NCBI RefSeq assembly: GCF_018342065.1
Contig: NZ_JAFDOE010000001.1
Location: 744,001-808,000, forward strand
Direction of reading: 5' to 3'
Length of the DNA: 64,000 nucleotides
From: Citrobacter sp. FP75
GTDB taxonomy: Bacteria; Pseudomonadota; Gammaproteobacteria; Enterobacterales; Enterobacteriaceae
A program made the position numbers and the translations under genes. The first letter of the stretch is position 1. Every line of letters starts with the position of its first letter. The notes under the pieces were generated by a model, which saw only the letters and a program-made list of their open reading frames with translations, did no database searches and was not told where the DNA came from. Shown here piece after piece: positions 22,843 through 33,588 of the stretch.

Positions 22843-23088
22843 TTATTCATTAATGAACCAGTCATCCGCGCTTTCCCATGTCTCTTGCAGGATCTCGCTG
22901 ATGCGTTCTTTGTCTTCTTTTGTCGCGCCAATGACCGACAGATTGTTTGTGCCAGCATAACGGACGGTGACGTTACCTTCGTTATCCGGAAAACGATGGT
23001 GAATACGACGGGAGAGTTCACCTGCCAGCGCGTCAATGGCGCCAGCAGGCAAAGGTGAAGTTTTGGCAATAGTGACTTCAATACGCAT
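22843..23088 (-). CDS. dinI: SOS modulator DinI
   Basis: 81-residue protein that binds RecA filaments and tunes LexA and UmuD cleavage. Beta-beta-alpha-beta-alpha fold; the acidic C-terminal helix that mimics DNA (EDKERISEILQETWESADDWF) is intact. ATG at 23088 begins MRIEVTIAKTS and follows GGGGGC; upstream in-frame ATG at 23145 lies beyond the SOS box and is rejected. Damage induction is supported by a LexA box 20 bases upstream. Confidence 0.96.
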   Translation of the reverse strand: MRIEVTIAKTSPLPAGAIDALAGELSRRIHHRFPDNEGNVTVRYAGTNNLSVIGATKEDKERISEILQETWESADDWFINE

Positions 23089-23109
23089 AATAGCCCCCTG
23101 TTGAATATA

Positions 23110-23125
23110 CTGGTTATTTATACAG
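23110..23125 (-). promoter_or_regulatory. LexA (SOS) box of dinI
   Basis: CTGTATAAATAACCAG on the minus strand: CTG-N10-CAG with an AT-rich core, extended by TA on the downstream flank. Position just ahead of dinI fits SOS control. Confidence 0.92.
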
Positions 23126-23163
23126 TTAACTTCACCAGTTGACAACAGTTGGCGACAATTATT

Positions 23164-24210
23164 TTAGCGTTTCACTGACCAGCTTACTGTTTCACCACCG
23201 AGGAAAGGCACCAGCGTGTCATCGTCCAGCGGGATGCTTTCCGCTATCTGCTGTTCTTCTTTGACCAGTTCAATAAAGGTGTCGTTAACCGGCAATCCGT
23301 AGAACTGAGGGCCGTTAAGTGAACAGAAGGCTTCAAAATGGGCCAGCGCGTTCATCTCTTCGAAGACGGTGGCATAACTACCGAGCGCGGTAGGCGCGTT
23401 AAAGCAACCGGCGCAGCCGCAGCTGGATTCCTTACGATGACGTGCATGGGGTGCCGAGTCAGTTCCGAGGAATGCACGGCTGAAACCGCTGGCGACCAGT
23501 TCACGCAGCGCCTGCTGGTGGACGTTACGCTTGAGGATAGGCAGGCAATACAGATGCGGACGGATCCCGCCGACCAGCATATGGTTGCGGTTAAACATCA
23601 AATGCTGCGGGGTAATCGTCGCTGCCAGCAGGTCGTTACCGTCACGCACGTATTCTGCGGCATCTTTGGTGGTGATATGTTCAAACACCACTTTCAGCGC
23701 GGTCAGACGCTGGCGCAATGGTTCCATCACCGTCTCAATAAAGCGTGCTTCGCGATCGAATATATCGATATCCGCATGCGTCACTTCACCGTGCACCAGC
23801 AAGGGCATACCGAGTTTTTCCATCCGCTCCAGCACCGGCATGATGGCATCAATAGACGTCACGCCGTGAGTGGAGTTGGTGGTGGCATTGGCCGGGTAGA
23901 GTTTAGCCGCGGTGAAAACGCCTTCGTTGAACCCACGTTCCAGCTCGTTGGGATCCAGCGTGTCTGTCAGATAGCAGGTCATTAACGGGGTGAAGTCTTG
24001 TCCGGCGGGTACGGCATCCAGTATACGCTGACGGTAAGCGATGGCTGCGTCAACCGTAGTGACGGGCGGTGCCAGGTTCGGCATGACAATCGCGCGTCCA
24101 TAAATTTCACTGGTATAGGGCACGACAGTTTTCAACATGTCGCCATCGCGAAAGTGTAGATGCCAGTCGTCTGGGCGGCGGATCTTTAATACCTGGGATG
24201 GTGCAGTCAT
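23164..24210 (-). CDS. pyrC: Dihydroorotase PyrC
   Basis: Zinc enzyme of pyrimidine synthesis that closes carbamoyl aspartate to dihydroorotate. 348 residues, TIM barrel. Metal ligands H17 and H19 ([10 protein letters not shown]), carbamylated Lys in [12 protein letters not shown] (about 103), His in LVHGEVT (about 140) and EHITTKD (about 178), and the catalytic Asp in GTDSAPH (about 251). Start is ATG 24210; the preceding TTG is not needed. Upstream DNA shows a PurR box and a hairpin that covers the ribosome site, so both purine and pyrimidine levels probably control it. Confidence 0.97.
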   Translation of the reverse strand: MTAPSQVLKIRRPDDWHLHFRDGDMLKTVVPYTSEIYGRAIVMPNLAPPVTTVDAAIAYRQRILDAVPAGQDFTPLMTCYLTDTLDPNELERGFNEGVFTAAKLYPANATTNSTHGVTSIDAIMPVLERMEKLGMPLLVHGEVTHADIDIFDREARFIETVMEPLRQRLTALKVVFEHITTKDAAEYVRDGNDLLAATITPQHLMFNRNHMLVGGIRPHLYCLPILKRNVHQQALRELVASGFSRAFLGTDSAPHARHRKESSCGCAGCFNAPTALGSYATVFEEMNALAHFEAFCSLNGPQFYGLPVNDTFIELVKEEQQIAESIPLDDDTLVPFLGGETVSWSVKR

Positions 24211-24218
24211 CAATATGC

Positions 24219-24247
24219 TCCGGCTGAGGATAGTCTTTTTTGCCGGA
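24219..24247 (-). promoter_or_regulatory. pyrC leader hairpin over the ribosome site
   Basis: In the mRNA TCCGGC (24247-24242) pairs with GCCGGA (24224-24219), and GGAG of the ribosome site is partly inside the stem. In E. coli and Salmonella longer pyrC transcripts, started under pyrimidine excess, fold this way and are poorly translated; the same logic is inferred here. Confidence 0.75.
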
Positions 24248-24259
24248 AACGAAGGATAA

Positions 24260-24275
24260 GCGGAAACGTTTTCGT
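24260..24275 (+). promoter_or_regulatory. PurR box of pyrC
   Basis: GCGGAAACGTTTTCGT agrees with the PurR consensus ACGCAAACGTTTTCGT at 14 of 16 bases and lies in the pyrC promoter region, where E. coli PurR acts. Confidence 0.82.
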
Positions 24276-24284
24276 TTGCACGAA

Positions 24285-24306
24285 AAAAAAGGGCGCTAAT
24301 GCGCCC
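24285..24306 (-). terminator. Intrinsic terminator of yceB
   Basis: AGGGCGC / GCGCCCT around TAAT; on the minus strand followed by eight T. Just after the yceB stop and before the pyrC promoter. Confidence 0.9.
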
Positions 24307-24315
24307 TCTGGTGTG

Positions 24316-24876
24316 TTAATCGGTGAACGGAATGATGATTTCGCCCGGTTTCACCTCAATGCCTTTCGCCAGTTTTTTCGCCAGCGCCTCGCCTTCACTG
24401 CTGTCTTCACGCAGGACGTACGCCGGTTGCTGGTTGAAATAATTTTGCAGCGACTGGTTTAAGTACGGCATCAGGGTTTGCAATACCGACTGCATTTTTT
24501 CTGGCGTAACGGTCGCATCAACCACTTCCATTTCTTGCAGATAAATAGCGCCTTTTTCTTTATTGAAGACCGGTAACGCTTTTAACTTCAGCTTCATCGT
24601 CGCTTTCTGGCTGCCAAACAGGGAGTTCATGTCCAGGTTGGCGTCACCGGTCAGGGTGACTTTATTGGGTTCTTCACGACCGATCTGGCTGGTGAGGTTG
24701 CTTAAAACAATGTGGGCTTCAGCCACGCCGGGCAATCCAATATCTTTAGAAAAATTATTATGCTTTGCCAGCGCCTGATTAATTTCTTGCTCGCTTACCG
24801 TGTATTGTGTGAGTTGATTACAACCAACCAACAGGCCGCTGACAATCAGTGCAGCAGCAAAAAAAAACTTTTTCAT
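24316..24876 (-). CDS. yceB: DUF1439 lipoprotein YceB
   Basis: 186-residue lipoprotein of unknown function. Signal peptide MKKFFFAAALIVSGLLVGC gives lipidated Cys19; the mature part is a TULIP-like/DUF1439 domain, with family segments NFSKDIGLPGVAEAHIVL and VTLTGDANLDMNSLFG. Start at 24876 is the one directly before the signal peptide; a longer in-frame reading to 24918 adds a non-hydrophobic tail. Single gene with its own terminator. Confidence 0.93.
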   Translation of the reverse strand: MKKFFFAAALIVSGLLVGCNQLTQYTVSEQEINQALAKHNNFSKDIGLPGVAEAHIVLSNLTSQIGREEPNKVTLTGDANLDMNSLFGSQKATMKLKLKALPVFNKEKGAIYLQEMEVVDATVTPEKMQSVLQTLMPYLNQSLQNYFNQQPAYVLREDSSEGEALAKKLAKGIEVKPGEIIIPFTD

Positions 24877-24991
24877 GGGGTTCCTCAACATGATGCTTAT
24901 GGCGTAATCGTGACACAAAGCAGCATCCAGTACCAGCGCCCCGGACGCCAGCAGAAAAAGCTGAAAAGGTGTCCGTGCGCTGGCTTACGCG

Positions 24992-26200
24992 TCAGGCATC
25001 AGGTTCCAGCATGCCGCGCGACGGGCGTTTATGGCTGAACTGCCAGCCCAGCGCCAGGAAGGTAATAAGGCCGATAACGCCCAGCATCATCCACGGTAAT
25101 TCGGGCTGTGACAGCGCCTTACCCATATCAAACAGCCAGCCGCCGCCGATGTAGCCTATCGCCCCGCCGATGGCGAGTCCCAGTCGGCTAAAGCCCATAT
25201 AGCTTCCCCTGGCTCGCGCACTTGCCAGCGACGCGCTAAGCGTTTCACGTGCCGGTTCAGCAATAATTGAGCCGATATAGAATGTGCAGATCAGGGTGAA
25301 TAACTGCTGTAAGTTTCCGACCAGACCAATCGGCATCATGCTGAGAGACATGATTAACAGACCGGCCATTAAACGGTGTTCGAGGCGAAAACGTTTTTCG
25401 CTCCAGCGGGCAATCGGGTAGAGCAGCGTTAAAGAGAGGCACGCTTCGATGGCGTACATCCATTTGACGGCAGCGGGTGAACCGGCAATGTCATTAACCA
25501 TAATCGGCAGCATCAGCATCACCTGGACTGCCAGCATGTAGTAACCCGCCAGCGTCAGGACGTAGGTGACGAATCGTTTGTCGCGCATCACGTGACTCAT
25601 TCCTTCGCGCACCGGAATTTTCACCGTCGACAGCTTCCAGGCGGGAAGCAGCCAGGCGTTAAACGCGGCGCACAGGATGAACAGAATGGCACCGGTGGCG
25701 CAGACCAGTCGGAAATCGTACTGCAGCAGCCAGCTCCCCAGCAACGCGCCAACGACCGCCCCCGCGCTGTCCTGCATCATCAGGATGGAGAAGAAGCGCC
25801 CGCGCTTTTCCGGGCGGATCAGTTTGACCACCAGCGCCGAACGGGGAGGGTCGAACAGCGTACCGCCTAGCCCGGAGAGAAAACAGGAAAACCACAGTAG
25901 CCAGGGTTCATGGGCGATCCCCATTGTGGCGAACCCGGCGGCGCGCATCAGCATGCCGGTGACAATCATTGGCTTTGCGCCAAAACGGTCAGCAATGGCC
26001 CCGCCAAAAATCCCCAATCCCTGCTGAATAAATTGACGTAACCCGAGAGCGATACCGACCATCACGGCGGCCCAGCCCATTTGGTCGACGAAACGAATTG
26101 AGATCAGCGGGAATACAACGAAGAAACCCAGCACGACCAGCATATTATCGATGAGCAGGAAGTATTTACCCAGGTTCCTCGCCTGCGAGACTTGCGACAT
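24992..26200 (-). CDS. mdtH: Multidrug exporter MdtH (MFS)
   Basis: Proton-driven efflux protein of the major facilitator superfamily; overexpression gives norfloxacin and enoxacin tolerance in E. coli. 402 residues with 12 helices; motif [13 protein letters not shown] after helix 2; a second conserved stretch [19 protein letters not shown] in helix 4. Length equals E. coli MdtH. Divergent from rimJ across 258 bases. Confidence 0.95.
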   Translation of the reverse strand: MSQVSQARNLGKYFLLIDNMLVVLGFFVVFPLISIRFVDQMGWAAVMVGIALGLRQFIQQGLGIFGGAIADRFGAKPMIVTGMLMRAAGFATMGIAHEPWLLWFSCFLSGLGGTLFDPPRSALVVKLIRPEKRGRFFSILMMQDSAGAVVGALLGSWLLQYDFRLVCATGAILFILCAAFNAWLLPAWKLSTVKIPVREGMSHVMRDKRFVTYVLTLAGYYMLAVQVMLMLPIMVNDIAGSPAAVKWMYAIEACLSLTLLYPIARWSEKRFRLEHRLMAGLLIMSLSMMPIGLVGNLQQLFTLICTFYIGSIIAEPARETLSASLASARARGSYMGFSRLGLAIGGAIGYIGGGWLFDMGKALSQPELPWMMLGVIGLITFLALGWQFSHKRPSRGMLEPDA

Positions 26201-26458
26201 TTCCCCTCCAGGGAAAAACTCGTCACTCTACTGAGAGTTTTAACGGTAAGCCTGTCTATTCTGCGGTGTTGTCACACCTTTTCCCACCCTCGGCGGGACA
26301 ATATTTTTTTATCAAAAGTCCGTCTTGATAGAGAGTTTTCATCAAAATGTGTGAATAATTCAAGAAATGGTGTTTTGCTCTTTTCATCGGGCATATTTGT
26401 ACAGGTATAGTATCGCGAATAGCGTATTGAAGACGTTACGGGAAGGAGTAGGTATAGA

Positions 26459-27043
26459 ATGTTTGGCTATCGCAGTAACGTGCCAAAAGTGCGCTTAACC
26501 ACGGACCGCCTGGTCGTGCGTTTAGTGCATGAGCGTGATGCCTGGCGTCTGGCAGATTATTACGCAGAAAATCGTCATTTCTTAAAACCCTGGGAACCCA
26601 TTCGCGATGAAAGCCACTGCTATCCCTCTGGCTGGCAGGCGCGTTTAAGTATGATTACCGAGTTTCATAAACAAGGCTCTGCCTGGTATTTTGCGCTGCT
26701 CGACCCGGAAGAGAAAGAGATTATCGGCGTCGCAAACTTCTCCAACGTCGTGCGTGGCTCTTTTCACGCCTGCTATCTCGGCTATTCCATTGCGCAGAAG
26801 TGGCAAGGGCAGGGGTTGATGTACGAAGCCCTAGTTGCGGCCATTCGCTATATGCAGCGCACGCAGCATATTCATCGCATTATGGCGAACTATATGCCGC
26901 ACAATAAACGTAGCGGCGATTTGCTGGCGCGACTTGGTTTCGAAAAAGAAGGTTATGCAAAAGACTACCTGCTGATTGATGGGCAGTGGCGCGATCATGT
27001 GCTGACGGCGTTAACAACATCAGAATGGACCCCCGGTCGCTAA
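26459..27043 (+). CDS. rimJ: Ribosomal protein S5 N-acetyltransferase RimJ
   Basis: GNAT-family enzyme that acetylates the N-terminal alanine of ribosomal protein S5 and assists 30S assembly. 194 residues; the acetyl-CoA loop is [17 protein letters not shown] (about 103-119) and the C-terminal block [23 protein letters not shown] is characteristic. ATG is preceded by GGAAGGAG. yceH follows after 35 bases and is likely co-transcribed. Confidence 0.95.
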   Translation: MFGYRSNVPKVRLTTDRLVVRLVHERDAWRLADYYAENRHFLKPWEPIRDESHCYPSGWQARLSMITEFHKQGSAWYFALLDPEEKEIIGVANFSNVVRGSFHACYLGYSIAQKWQGQGLMYEALVAAIRYMQRTQHIHRIMANYMPHNKRSGDLLARLGFEKEGYAKDYLLIDGQWRDHVLTALTTSEWTPGR

Positions 27044-27078
27044 GCCGCAGCAGTATTGGCTGATTAATGGAGAAGACG

Positions 27079-27729
27079 ATGAAATACGAATTAACCACTA
27101 CCGAAGCGCGCGTGATTGGCTGTTTGTTAGAAAAACAGGTCACCACCCCAGAACAATATCCGCTTTCCGTCAATGGCGTTGTGACCGCCTGTAATCAAAA
27201 AACAAATCGTGAGCCGGTGATGAACCTGTCTGAATCGGACGTGCAGGATCAGCTCGACAATCTGGTAAAACGCCATTTTTTGCGTACGGTGAGTGGGTTT
27301 GGTAATCGCGTCACCAAATACGAACAGCGCTTCTGCAATTCCGAGTTTGGCAATCTTAAGCTCAGCGCCGGTGAGGTGGCGATAGTCACCACGCTGTTAC
27401 TGCGCGGAGCGCAGACGCCGGGTGAGCTGCGGAGTCGCGCATCCCGCATGTATGAATTCAGCGATGTGGCGGAAGTGGAATCGACGCTGGAACAACTGGC
27501 CACCCGCGAAGATGGCCCTTATGTGGTCCGTCTGGCGCGTGAACCGGGTAAACGCGAAAGCCGCTATATGCATCTGTTCTGTGGAGACGTCGATGAGACG
27601 GTTGCGACAGCAGCAGACGAGCCTCCGGTAGCATCCAGCGATTTGCTGGCACGCGTTGAGGCGCTGGAAAGCGAAGTGGCAGAGTTAAAGCAGCGGCTCG
27701 AATCATTGCTGGCGCATCTGGGAGAGTAA
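27079..27729 (+). CDS. yceH: DUF480 winged-helix protein YceH
   Basis: 216-residue UPF0502 protein with two tandem winged-helix domains (about 1-80 and 85-170) and a C-terminal coiled coil (about 188-213, [20 protein letters not shown]). Possibly a DNA-binding regulator; no target known. ATG at 27079 follows GGAGAAG at ideal spacing; the in-frame ATG at 27067 has none. The residues 175-190 between domain and coiled coil differ most from E. coli. One base before mviM. Confidence 0.93.
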   Translation: MKYELTTTEARVIGCLLEKQVTTPEQYPLSVNGVVTACNQKTNREPVMNLSESDVQDQLDNLVKRHFLRTVSGFGNRVTKYEQRFCNSEFGNLKLSAGEVAIVTTLLLRGAQTPGELRSRASRMYEFSDVAEVESTLEQLATREDGPYVVRLAREPGKRESRYMHLFCGDVDETVATAADEPPVASSDLLARVEALESEVAELKQRLESLLAHLGE

Positions 27730-27730
27730 T

Positions 27731-28654
27731 GTGAAAAAACTTCGTATTGGGGTCGTTGGTTTGGGCGGCATTGCGCAAAAGGCCTGGTTACCTGTGCTGG
27801 GGAGTTCCGCTGACTGGACGCTGCAAGGGGCATTTTCACCTTCGCGGGAAAAAGCGCAGCGAATCTGCGATACCTGGCGGATACCTTACGTTGACTCACT
27901 GGTGAATCTGGCGAAAACCTGCGATGCGGTATTCGTACACTCCAGTACCGCGACTCACTATGCGGTAGTCAGTGAACTACTGAATGCCGGGGTTCATGTG
28001 TGCGTGGATAAACCGCTGGCGGAAAACCTGCGCGATGCGGAGCAACTGGTTGAGCTGGCCGCGCGGAAAAAGCTGACGCTGATGGTGGGGTTTAACCGCC
28101 GGTTTGCGCCGCTGTATCGGGAGTTAAAGTCGCAGTTAAACCAGGCGGCCTCTATCCGCATGGATAAGCATCGTAGCGATAGCGTTGGACCACATGATTT
28201 GCGTTTTACGCTGCTGGACGACTATCTGCACGTGGTCGATACCGCATTGTGGCTGGCGGGAGGGAAGGTGCAGCTAAATGGCGGTACGCTGTTAACCAAC
28301 GAGTCCGGGGCCATGCTTTATGCAGAACACCATTTCTCCGTCGATCAGTTACAGATAACGACCAGTATGCATCGCCGCGCGGGCAGTCAGCGGGAGAGCG
28401 TGCAGGCGGTCACCGACGGCGGGTTAATTGCCGTCACGGATATGCGCGAATGGCGTGAAGAGCGCGGCCATGGCGTGGTTTTGCAACCGATACCCGGCTG
28501 GCAAACGACGCTGGAGCAGCGAGGCTTTGCCGGATGTGCACGCCATTTTATTGAATGCGTGCAAAATCAGACTGTTCCTGAGACGGCAGGTGAGCAGGCG
28601 ATTATGGCTCAGCGCGTGGTGGACAAGCTGTGGCGGGATGCGATGGCCGAATAA
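27731..28654 (+). CDS. mviM: Gfo/Idh/MocA family oxidoreductase MviM
   Basis: 307-residue NAD(P)-dependent oxidoreductase of unknown substrate. N-terminal Rossmann motif GVVGLGGIAQKAW (about 7-19) and the family's EKP-like lysine motif CVDKPLAEN (about 93-101). GTG start, one base after the yceH stop, so the two genes are translationally coupled. Name comes from an old Salmonella virulence-locus mapping together with murJ (mviN); a virulence role is not established. Confidence 0.93.
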   Translation: MKKLRIGVVGLGGIAQKAWLPVLGSSADWTLQGAFSPSREKAQRICDTWRIPYVDSLVNLAKTCDAVFVHSSTATHYAVVSELLNAGVHVCVDKPLAENLRDAEQLVELAARKKLTLMVGFNRRFAPLYRELKSQLNQAASIRMDKHRSDSVGPHDLRFTLLDDYLHVVDTALWLAGGKVQLNGGTLLTNESGAMLYAEHHFSVDQLQITTSMHRRAGSQRESVQAVTDGGLIAVTDMREWREERGHGVVLQPIPGWQTTLEQRGFAGCARHFIECVQNQTVPETAGEQAIMAQRVVDKLWRDAMAE

Positions 28655-28776
28655 CCCCCTGTAACATCTGGCGGTAGTAATTCAGCATAATCCAGGTACT
28701 ATATGCCCACTCAAAATAACCCCTTATTCTGACAGCGAATGTGGGGTTTTGCCTCAGAGTCTGGAATACAACATAG

Positions 28777-30312
<1,536 letters not shown>

Positions 30313-30319
30313 TGATCGG

Positions 30320-30395
30320 ATTGCCGGATGGCGGCGTTGCGACGTATTCGGCCTACTGAATGTGTAGGCCATAACGCTGCGCGTCATCAGGCAAT
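30320..30395. repeat. Paired REP element (BIME) between murJ and flgN
   Basis: Two head-to-head REP-like units, ATTGCCGGATGGCGGC...GGCCTAC and GTAGGCC...CATCAGGCAAT, separated by TGAATGT. The inner arms GGCCTAC / GTAGGCC and outer ATTGCC / GGCAAT pair. It fills the gap between two convergent genes. Confidence 0.85.
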
Positions 30396-30397
30396 GA

Positions 30398-30820
30398 CTA
30401 AATTGAGAATTTCTTTCCGCCGCGATGGGCTGAGGATGTCTGACCGTTAGCGCCATACAGGGTCGGTTCCTGGTGCGGTTTCAGCACCTCGAGCGCCTGT
30501 TGATTCCGCTCGATTTGCCCTTCCAACAGCCAACCATTATGCTGGTTGAGATCGCGTAAATGCTGCGTTTTAGTGGTAATCGTTTGCCAGCGTTGGGCAA
30601 TATCATCATTGGCGCTGCGCGTCGCGTCGTGCTCAAGACGGCGCTGCTGCTCCAGGTAATCCAGGGTCGCCAGCAAAGAACTTTTTTCTTCTGTAATGCG
30701 CTGTAGCTGGCTACCGCTGATGTGGCCTGCGGACAGTTGCTGCTGCTCAGCATCCATCACTGTTTTCAGGTCATTCAGGACAGTCGTCATCTGATCAAGT
30801 ATTTCTGACAAACGAGTCAT
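30398..30820 (-). CDS. flgN: Flagellar export chaperone FlgN
   Basis: Cytoplasmic chaperone that holds FlgK and FlgL and hands them to the flagellar export gate. 140 residues, all helical with long coiled coils (about 1-40, 48-75 and 78-115), as expected. Three bases after flgM, so in the same unit, driven by both the flgAMN class 2 promoter and the sigma-28 promoter before flgM. The C-terminal tail (SAHRGGKKFSI) is variable in the family. Confidence 0.95.
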   Translation of the reverse strand: MTRLSEILDQMTTVLNDLKTVMDAEQQQLSAGHISGSQLQRITEEKSSLLATLDYLEQQRRLEHDATRSANDDIAQRWQTITTKTQHLRDLNQHNGWLLEGQIERNQQALEVLKPHQEPTLYGANGQTSSAHRGGKKFSI

Positions 30821-30823
30821 ACT

Positions 30824-31117
30824 TTATTTACTCTGTAAGTAGCTCTGTGCCTCGCGGATCAGCGAGTCGGCAATTTTTCCGGTATCCATTTTCAGCTCAC
30901 CGTTACGGATTGCGGTTTTCAGTGCTTCGACGCGCTCCATATTGATGTCGTTGGTGCCAGGCTGCATCAGCTTGGCCTGCGCGTCGCTCAACATTACGCT
31001 GGTGCTGTTCGTCGTTGATATTTTTTCCTTGCGCGCTTTCTGGACCGCAGTGTCGCTGGTTTCGCGCGGCTGGACAGTGCTGACTGGCTTCAATGGTGAG
31101 GTACGATCAATGCTCAT
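30824..31117 (-). CDS. flgM: Anti-sigma-28 factor FlgM
   Basis: Binds FliA (sigma-28) until the hook is complete, then leaves through the flagellar channel. 97 residues, largely disordered; the N-terminal export part starts [13 protein letters not shown] and the C-terminal FliA-binding half contains [37 protein letters not shown] at 31117 is the family start; the one at 31132 adds five residues. A sigma-28 promoter lies directly upstream. Confidence 0.96.
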   Translation of the reverse strand: MSIDRTSPLKPVSTVQPRETSDTAVQKARKEKISTTNSTSVMLSDAQAKLMQPGTNDINMERVEALKTAIRNGELKMDTGKIADSLIREAQSYLQSK

Positions 31118-31178
31118 TTTTTTTATCCTCATCGAGGGGTTGCGCTATAGCGACCCGCTTTAATCATTGGTTGATTAT

Positions 31179-31205
31179 CTATCGGCATCCGCTAAAAAAT
31201 CTTTA
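31179..31205 (-). promoter_or_regulatory. Sigma-28 (FliA) promoter of flgM
   Basis: TAAAGATT, 11 bases, GCCGATAG on the minus strand against the consensus TAAAGTTT-N11-GCCGATAA: spacing exact, 13 of 16 positions or better match. Sits between flgA and flgM, as expected for the class 3 flgMN promoter. Confidence 0.92.
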
Positions 31206-31210
31206 ACCTA

Positions 31211-31870
31211 TTATAGGTTAATAAGAATATTCCCATCAGAATCGACGACGCCGCTTACTACCTGGCCGGAAAGCATCCGCACTCTGGCGTTTTGGGCAAC
31301 CGCCGCATTGTTCAGCGCCTTGCCCTCCGCATTCACGCGAAAACCCTCGCCATTGGCGATAACCAGCACCCGCTGACCTGCTTTTATCCGCCATGCCTGA
31401 CGCAGCATAGTGAGCTGTATCGGTTGACCCAATACCAGATCGCGTAGGCTCACCGCGTCCTGCACCTGGTTAATGTCCAGCACGGTGCGCGGCGGTAGTT
31501 GATCCAGTCGACCCCGTTTTAGCGTCACGCTGGCTGGATTAAGCGCGCTGCCCCGGGCAATGGGGGCGGCAGCAACAACGTAGTCGCCCGTAGCCTGCAC
31601 GTTCACCTGCAGGTATCGCTTTTCATTGCCACATCTGGCCAGCACATTCACGTTGCCCCACATTTTCGCACTGCCAGACACACTTAACGCAGGCTGCTCG
31701 CAGCCAGGTAATAAATTAGGTGGCGTACGGATAGTGACGACGACCTCATCGCTAAACCCTGCCAGCCGCTGGAAAAACCATGCCGTCAGTTGTGAATTCA
31801 GGTCTTGCGCCAGCGTCAGGGGGCTGAACAGCAGTGCTACCACGGCTATTCCGCGTTTAAACGTTTGCAT
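31211..31870 (-). CDS. flgA: Flagellar P-ring chaperone FlgA
   Basis: Periplasmic chaperone for FlgI assembly around the rod. 219 residues with a Sec signal (about 1-22, ending ...LTLAQ) and a C-terminal SAF-like domain (LKRGRLDQLPPRTVLD, GQRVLVIANGEGF, VRMLSGQVVSGVVDSDG). Start at 31870 matches family length; the extension to 32038 crosses the shared promoter and overlaps flgB, so is rejected. Divergent from flgB; flgM lies 93 bases downstream. Confidence 0.95.
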   Translation of the reverse strand: MQTFKRGIAVVALLFSPLTLAQDLNSQLTAWFFQRLAGFSDEVVVTIRTPPNLLPGCEQPALSVSGSAKMWGNVNVLARCGNEKRYLQVNVQATGDYVVAAAPIARGSALNPASVTLKRGRLDQLPPRTVLDINQVQDAVSLRDLVLGQPIQLTMLRQAWRIKAGQRVLVIANGEGFRVNAEGKALNNAAVAQNARVRMLSGQVVSGVVDSDGNILINL

Positions 31871-31927
31871 CAATACCTCTCGTTTTTTCAGGCAGTGGCT
31901 GGATTTTACCTGTGTGACGCAGTCATC

Positions 31928-31970
31928 AACGCAACAAATAGCGACGCATTTTGCGTTTATTCCAGCGATA
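31928..31970. promoter_or_regulatory. FlhDC box between flgA and flgB
   Basis: AACGCAACAAATAGCG (31928-31943) fits the FlhD4C2 half-site AAYGSN2-3AAATAGCG; a second, inverted, looser half (GTTTATTCCAGCGAT, about 31955-31969) follows after about 11 bases. This is the class 2 activator site expected to drive both flgAMN and flgBCDEFGHIJ. Confidence 0.82.
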
Positions 31971-32027
31971 ACGCGCGCGTAATGGGATTTAAGCTGTCGG
32001 CTGAATTTTGTCATTTGCGGAGGAGAT

Positions 32028-32444
32028 ATGCTCGACAAGCTCGACGCCGCCTTACGTTTTCAACAGGAAGCGCTGAATCTACGCGCTCAACGCCAGGAAG
32101 TATTAGCGGCCAACATTGCCAACGCCGACACGCCGGGGTATCAGGCGCGCGACCTGGATTTCGCCAGTGAATTGAAAAAAGTCATGGTGCGTGGTCGGGA
32201 AGAAACCGGCGGTGTTTCGTTGACGTTGACCTCTGCACAACATATTCCGGCCCAGACACTTTCTGCACCCTCGACGGAGCTGCTTTACCGTATTCCAGAC
32301 CAGCCGTCGCTGGATGGCAACACGGTGGATATGGACCGGGAGCGTACGCAGTTTGCGGATAATAGTCTGAAGTATCAAATGGGACTCACCGCATTGGGTG
32401 GACAAATAAAGGGCATGATGACCGTGCTGCAAGGAGGGAACTGA
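32028..32444 (+). CDS. flgB: Flagellar proximal rod protein FlgB
   Basis: Innermost rod subunit, contacting the MS ring. 138 residues; the N-terminal rod/hook signature [23 protein letters not shown] (about 24-46) and the C-terminal helix [18 protein letters not shown] are typical. ATG is preceded by GGAGGAG. First gene of the class 2 operon; three bases before flgC. Confidence 0.96.
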   Translation: MLDKLDAALRFQQEALNLRAQRQEVLAANIANADTPGYQARDLDFASELKKVMVRGREETGGVSLTLTSAQHIPAQTLSAPSTELLYRIPDQPSLDGNTVDMDRERTQFADNSLKYQMGLTALGGQIKGMMTVLQGGN

Positions 32445-32447
32445 TTC

Positions 32448-32852
32448 GTGGCGTTGTTAAATATTTTTGATATCGCAGGTTCTGCGCTGACCGCGCAATC
32501 CCAGCGTCTGAACGTGGCGGCCAGCAACATGGCGAATGCGGACAGCGTGACGGGACCTGACGGCCAACCGTACCGCGCAAAGCAGGTTGTTTTTCAGGTT
32601 AACGCCGCACCCGGTGCGGCAACCGGTGGCGTAAAAGTCGCTGACGTCATTGAAAGCCAGGCGCCAGATAAACTGGTTTATGAACCGGGTAATCCGCTGG
32701 CCGATGCGAATGGTTACGTAAAAATGCCCAATGTGGACGTGGTCGGGGAGATGGTCAACACCATGTCAGCCTCGCGTAGCTATCAGGCAAACGTCGAAGT
32801 GCTCAACACCGTGAAAAGCTTGATGCTTAAAACGCTGACACTGGGCCAGTAA
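32448..32852 (+). CDS. flgC: Flagellar proximal rod protein FlgC
   Basis: Rod subunit exported by the flagellar type III system. 134 residues; signature [20 protein letters not shown] (about 22-41) and C-terminal [20 protein letters not shown]. Starts with GTG, three bases after flgB, with GGAGGG upstream. Eleven bases before flgD. Confidence 0.96.
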   Translation: MALLNIFDIAGSALTAQSQRLNVAASNMANADSVTGPDGQPYRAKQVVFQVNAAPGAATGGVKVADVIESQAPDKLVYEPGNPLADANGYVKMPNVDVVGEMVNTMSASRSYQANVEVLNTVKSLMLKTLTLGQ

Positions 32853-32863
32853 AGGAGCCGTAC

Positions 32864-33562
32864 ATGTCAATTGCTGTAAAAATGAATGACCCGAGCAGTA
32901 CGGGTGTTAATGCCACCAGTAATAAAAGTTCGCTGACGGGCAACAACGCCGCCGATCTGCAAAGCAGCTTTTTGACGCTGTTAGTCGCGCAGCTAAAAAA
33001 CCAGGATCCGACCAATCCTATGCAAAATAACGAGCTTACCACCCAGCTGGCGCAAATTAGCACCGTAAGCGGGATTGAGAAGCTGAATACCACGCTGGGG
33101 TCGATCTCCGGGCAGATCGATAACAATCAGTCGCTGCAGGCCAGCACCCTGATTGGTCACGGCGTTATGATCCCAGGTACCACTATCCTGACCGGTAAAG
33201 GGACGGAAGAAGGGGCAACCACCACCACGACACCGTTTGGCGTTGAGCTGCAACAGGCTGCCGACAAGGTCACTGCGACTATTACCGACAAAGACGGCAA
33301 AGTGGTACGCACGATTGATATTGGTGAGCTGAAAGCGGGGGTTCATACCTTCACCTGGGACGGCACCATGACGGATGGCACGTCGGCACCGAGCGGTTCA
33401 TACAATGTGGCGATATCCGCCAGCAATGGTGGCACACAGCTTGTGGCGCAGCCGCTTCAGTTTGCGTTGGTGCAGGGGGTTATTCGCAGCAACGGCGGTA
33501 ATACGCTGGACCTTGGCACCTATGGAACCACCACCCTCGACGAAGTACGGCAGATCATCTAA
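32864..33562 (+). CDS. flgD: Flagellar hook cap FlgD
   Basis: Scaffold that caps the growing hook and is removed when FlgK arrives. 232 residues: N-terminal export region with the conserved FLTLLVAQLKNQDPTNPM (about 37-54), then a C-terminal Tudor-like plus fibronectin-like domain with LKAGVHTFTWDG (about 158-169). Preceded by AGGAGC. Confidence 0.96.
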   Translation: MSIAVKMNDPSSTGVNATSNKSSLTGNNAADLQSSFLTLLVAQLKNQDPTNPMQNNELTTQLAQISTVSGIEKLNTTLGSISGQIDNNQSLQASTLIGHGVMIPGTTILTGKGTEEGATTTTTPFGVELQQAADKVTATITDKDGKVVRTIDIGELKAGVHTFTWDGTMTDGTSAPSGSYNVAISASNGGTQLVAQPLQFALVQGVIRSNGGNTLDLGTYGTTTLDEVRQII

Positions 33563-33588
33563 GCCTTCACACTTATCAGGAGTAAGTC

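Noticed and set aside
23338-23985. 215-codon open frame antisense to pyrC
   Set aside because: Overlaps a certain gene throughout; residue composition (His, Arg, Gln-rich) typical of antisense shadows.
31211-32038. Longer flgA reading starting at 32038
   Set aside because: It would run through the FlhDC-controlled promoter region and into flgB; the signal peptide starts at 31870.
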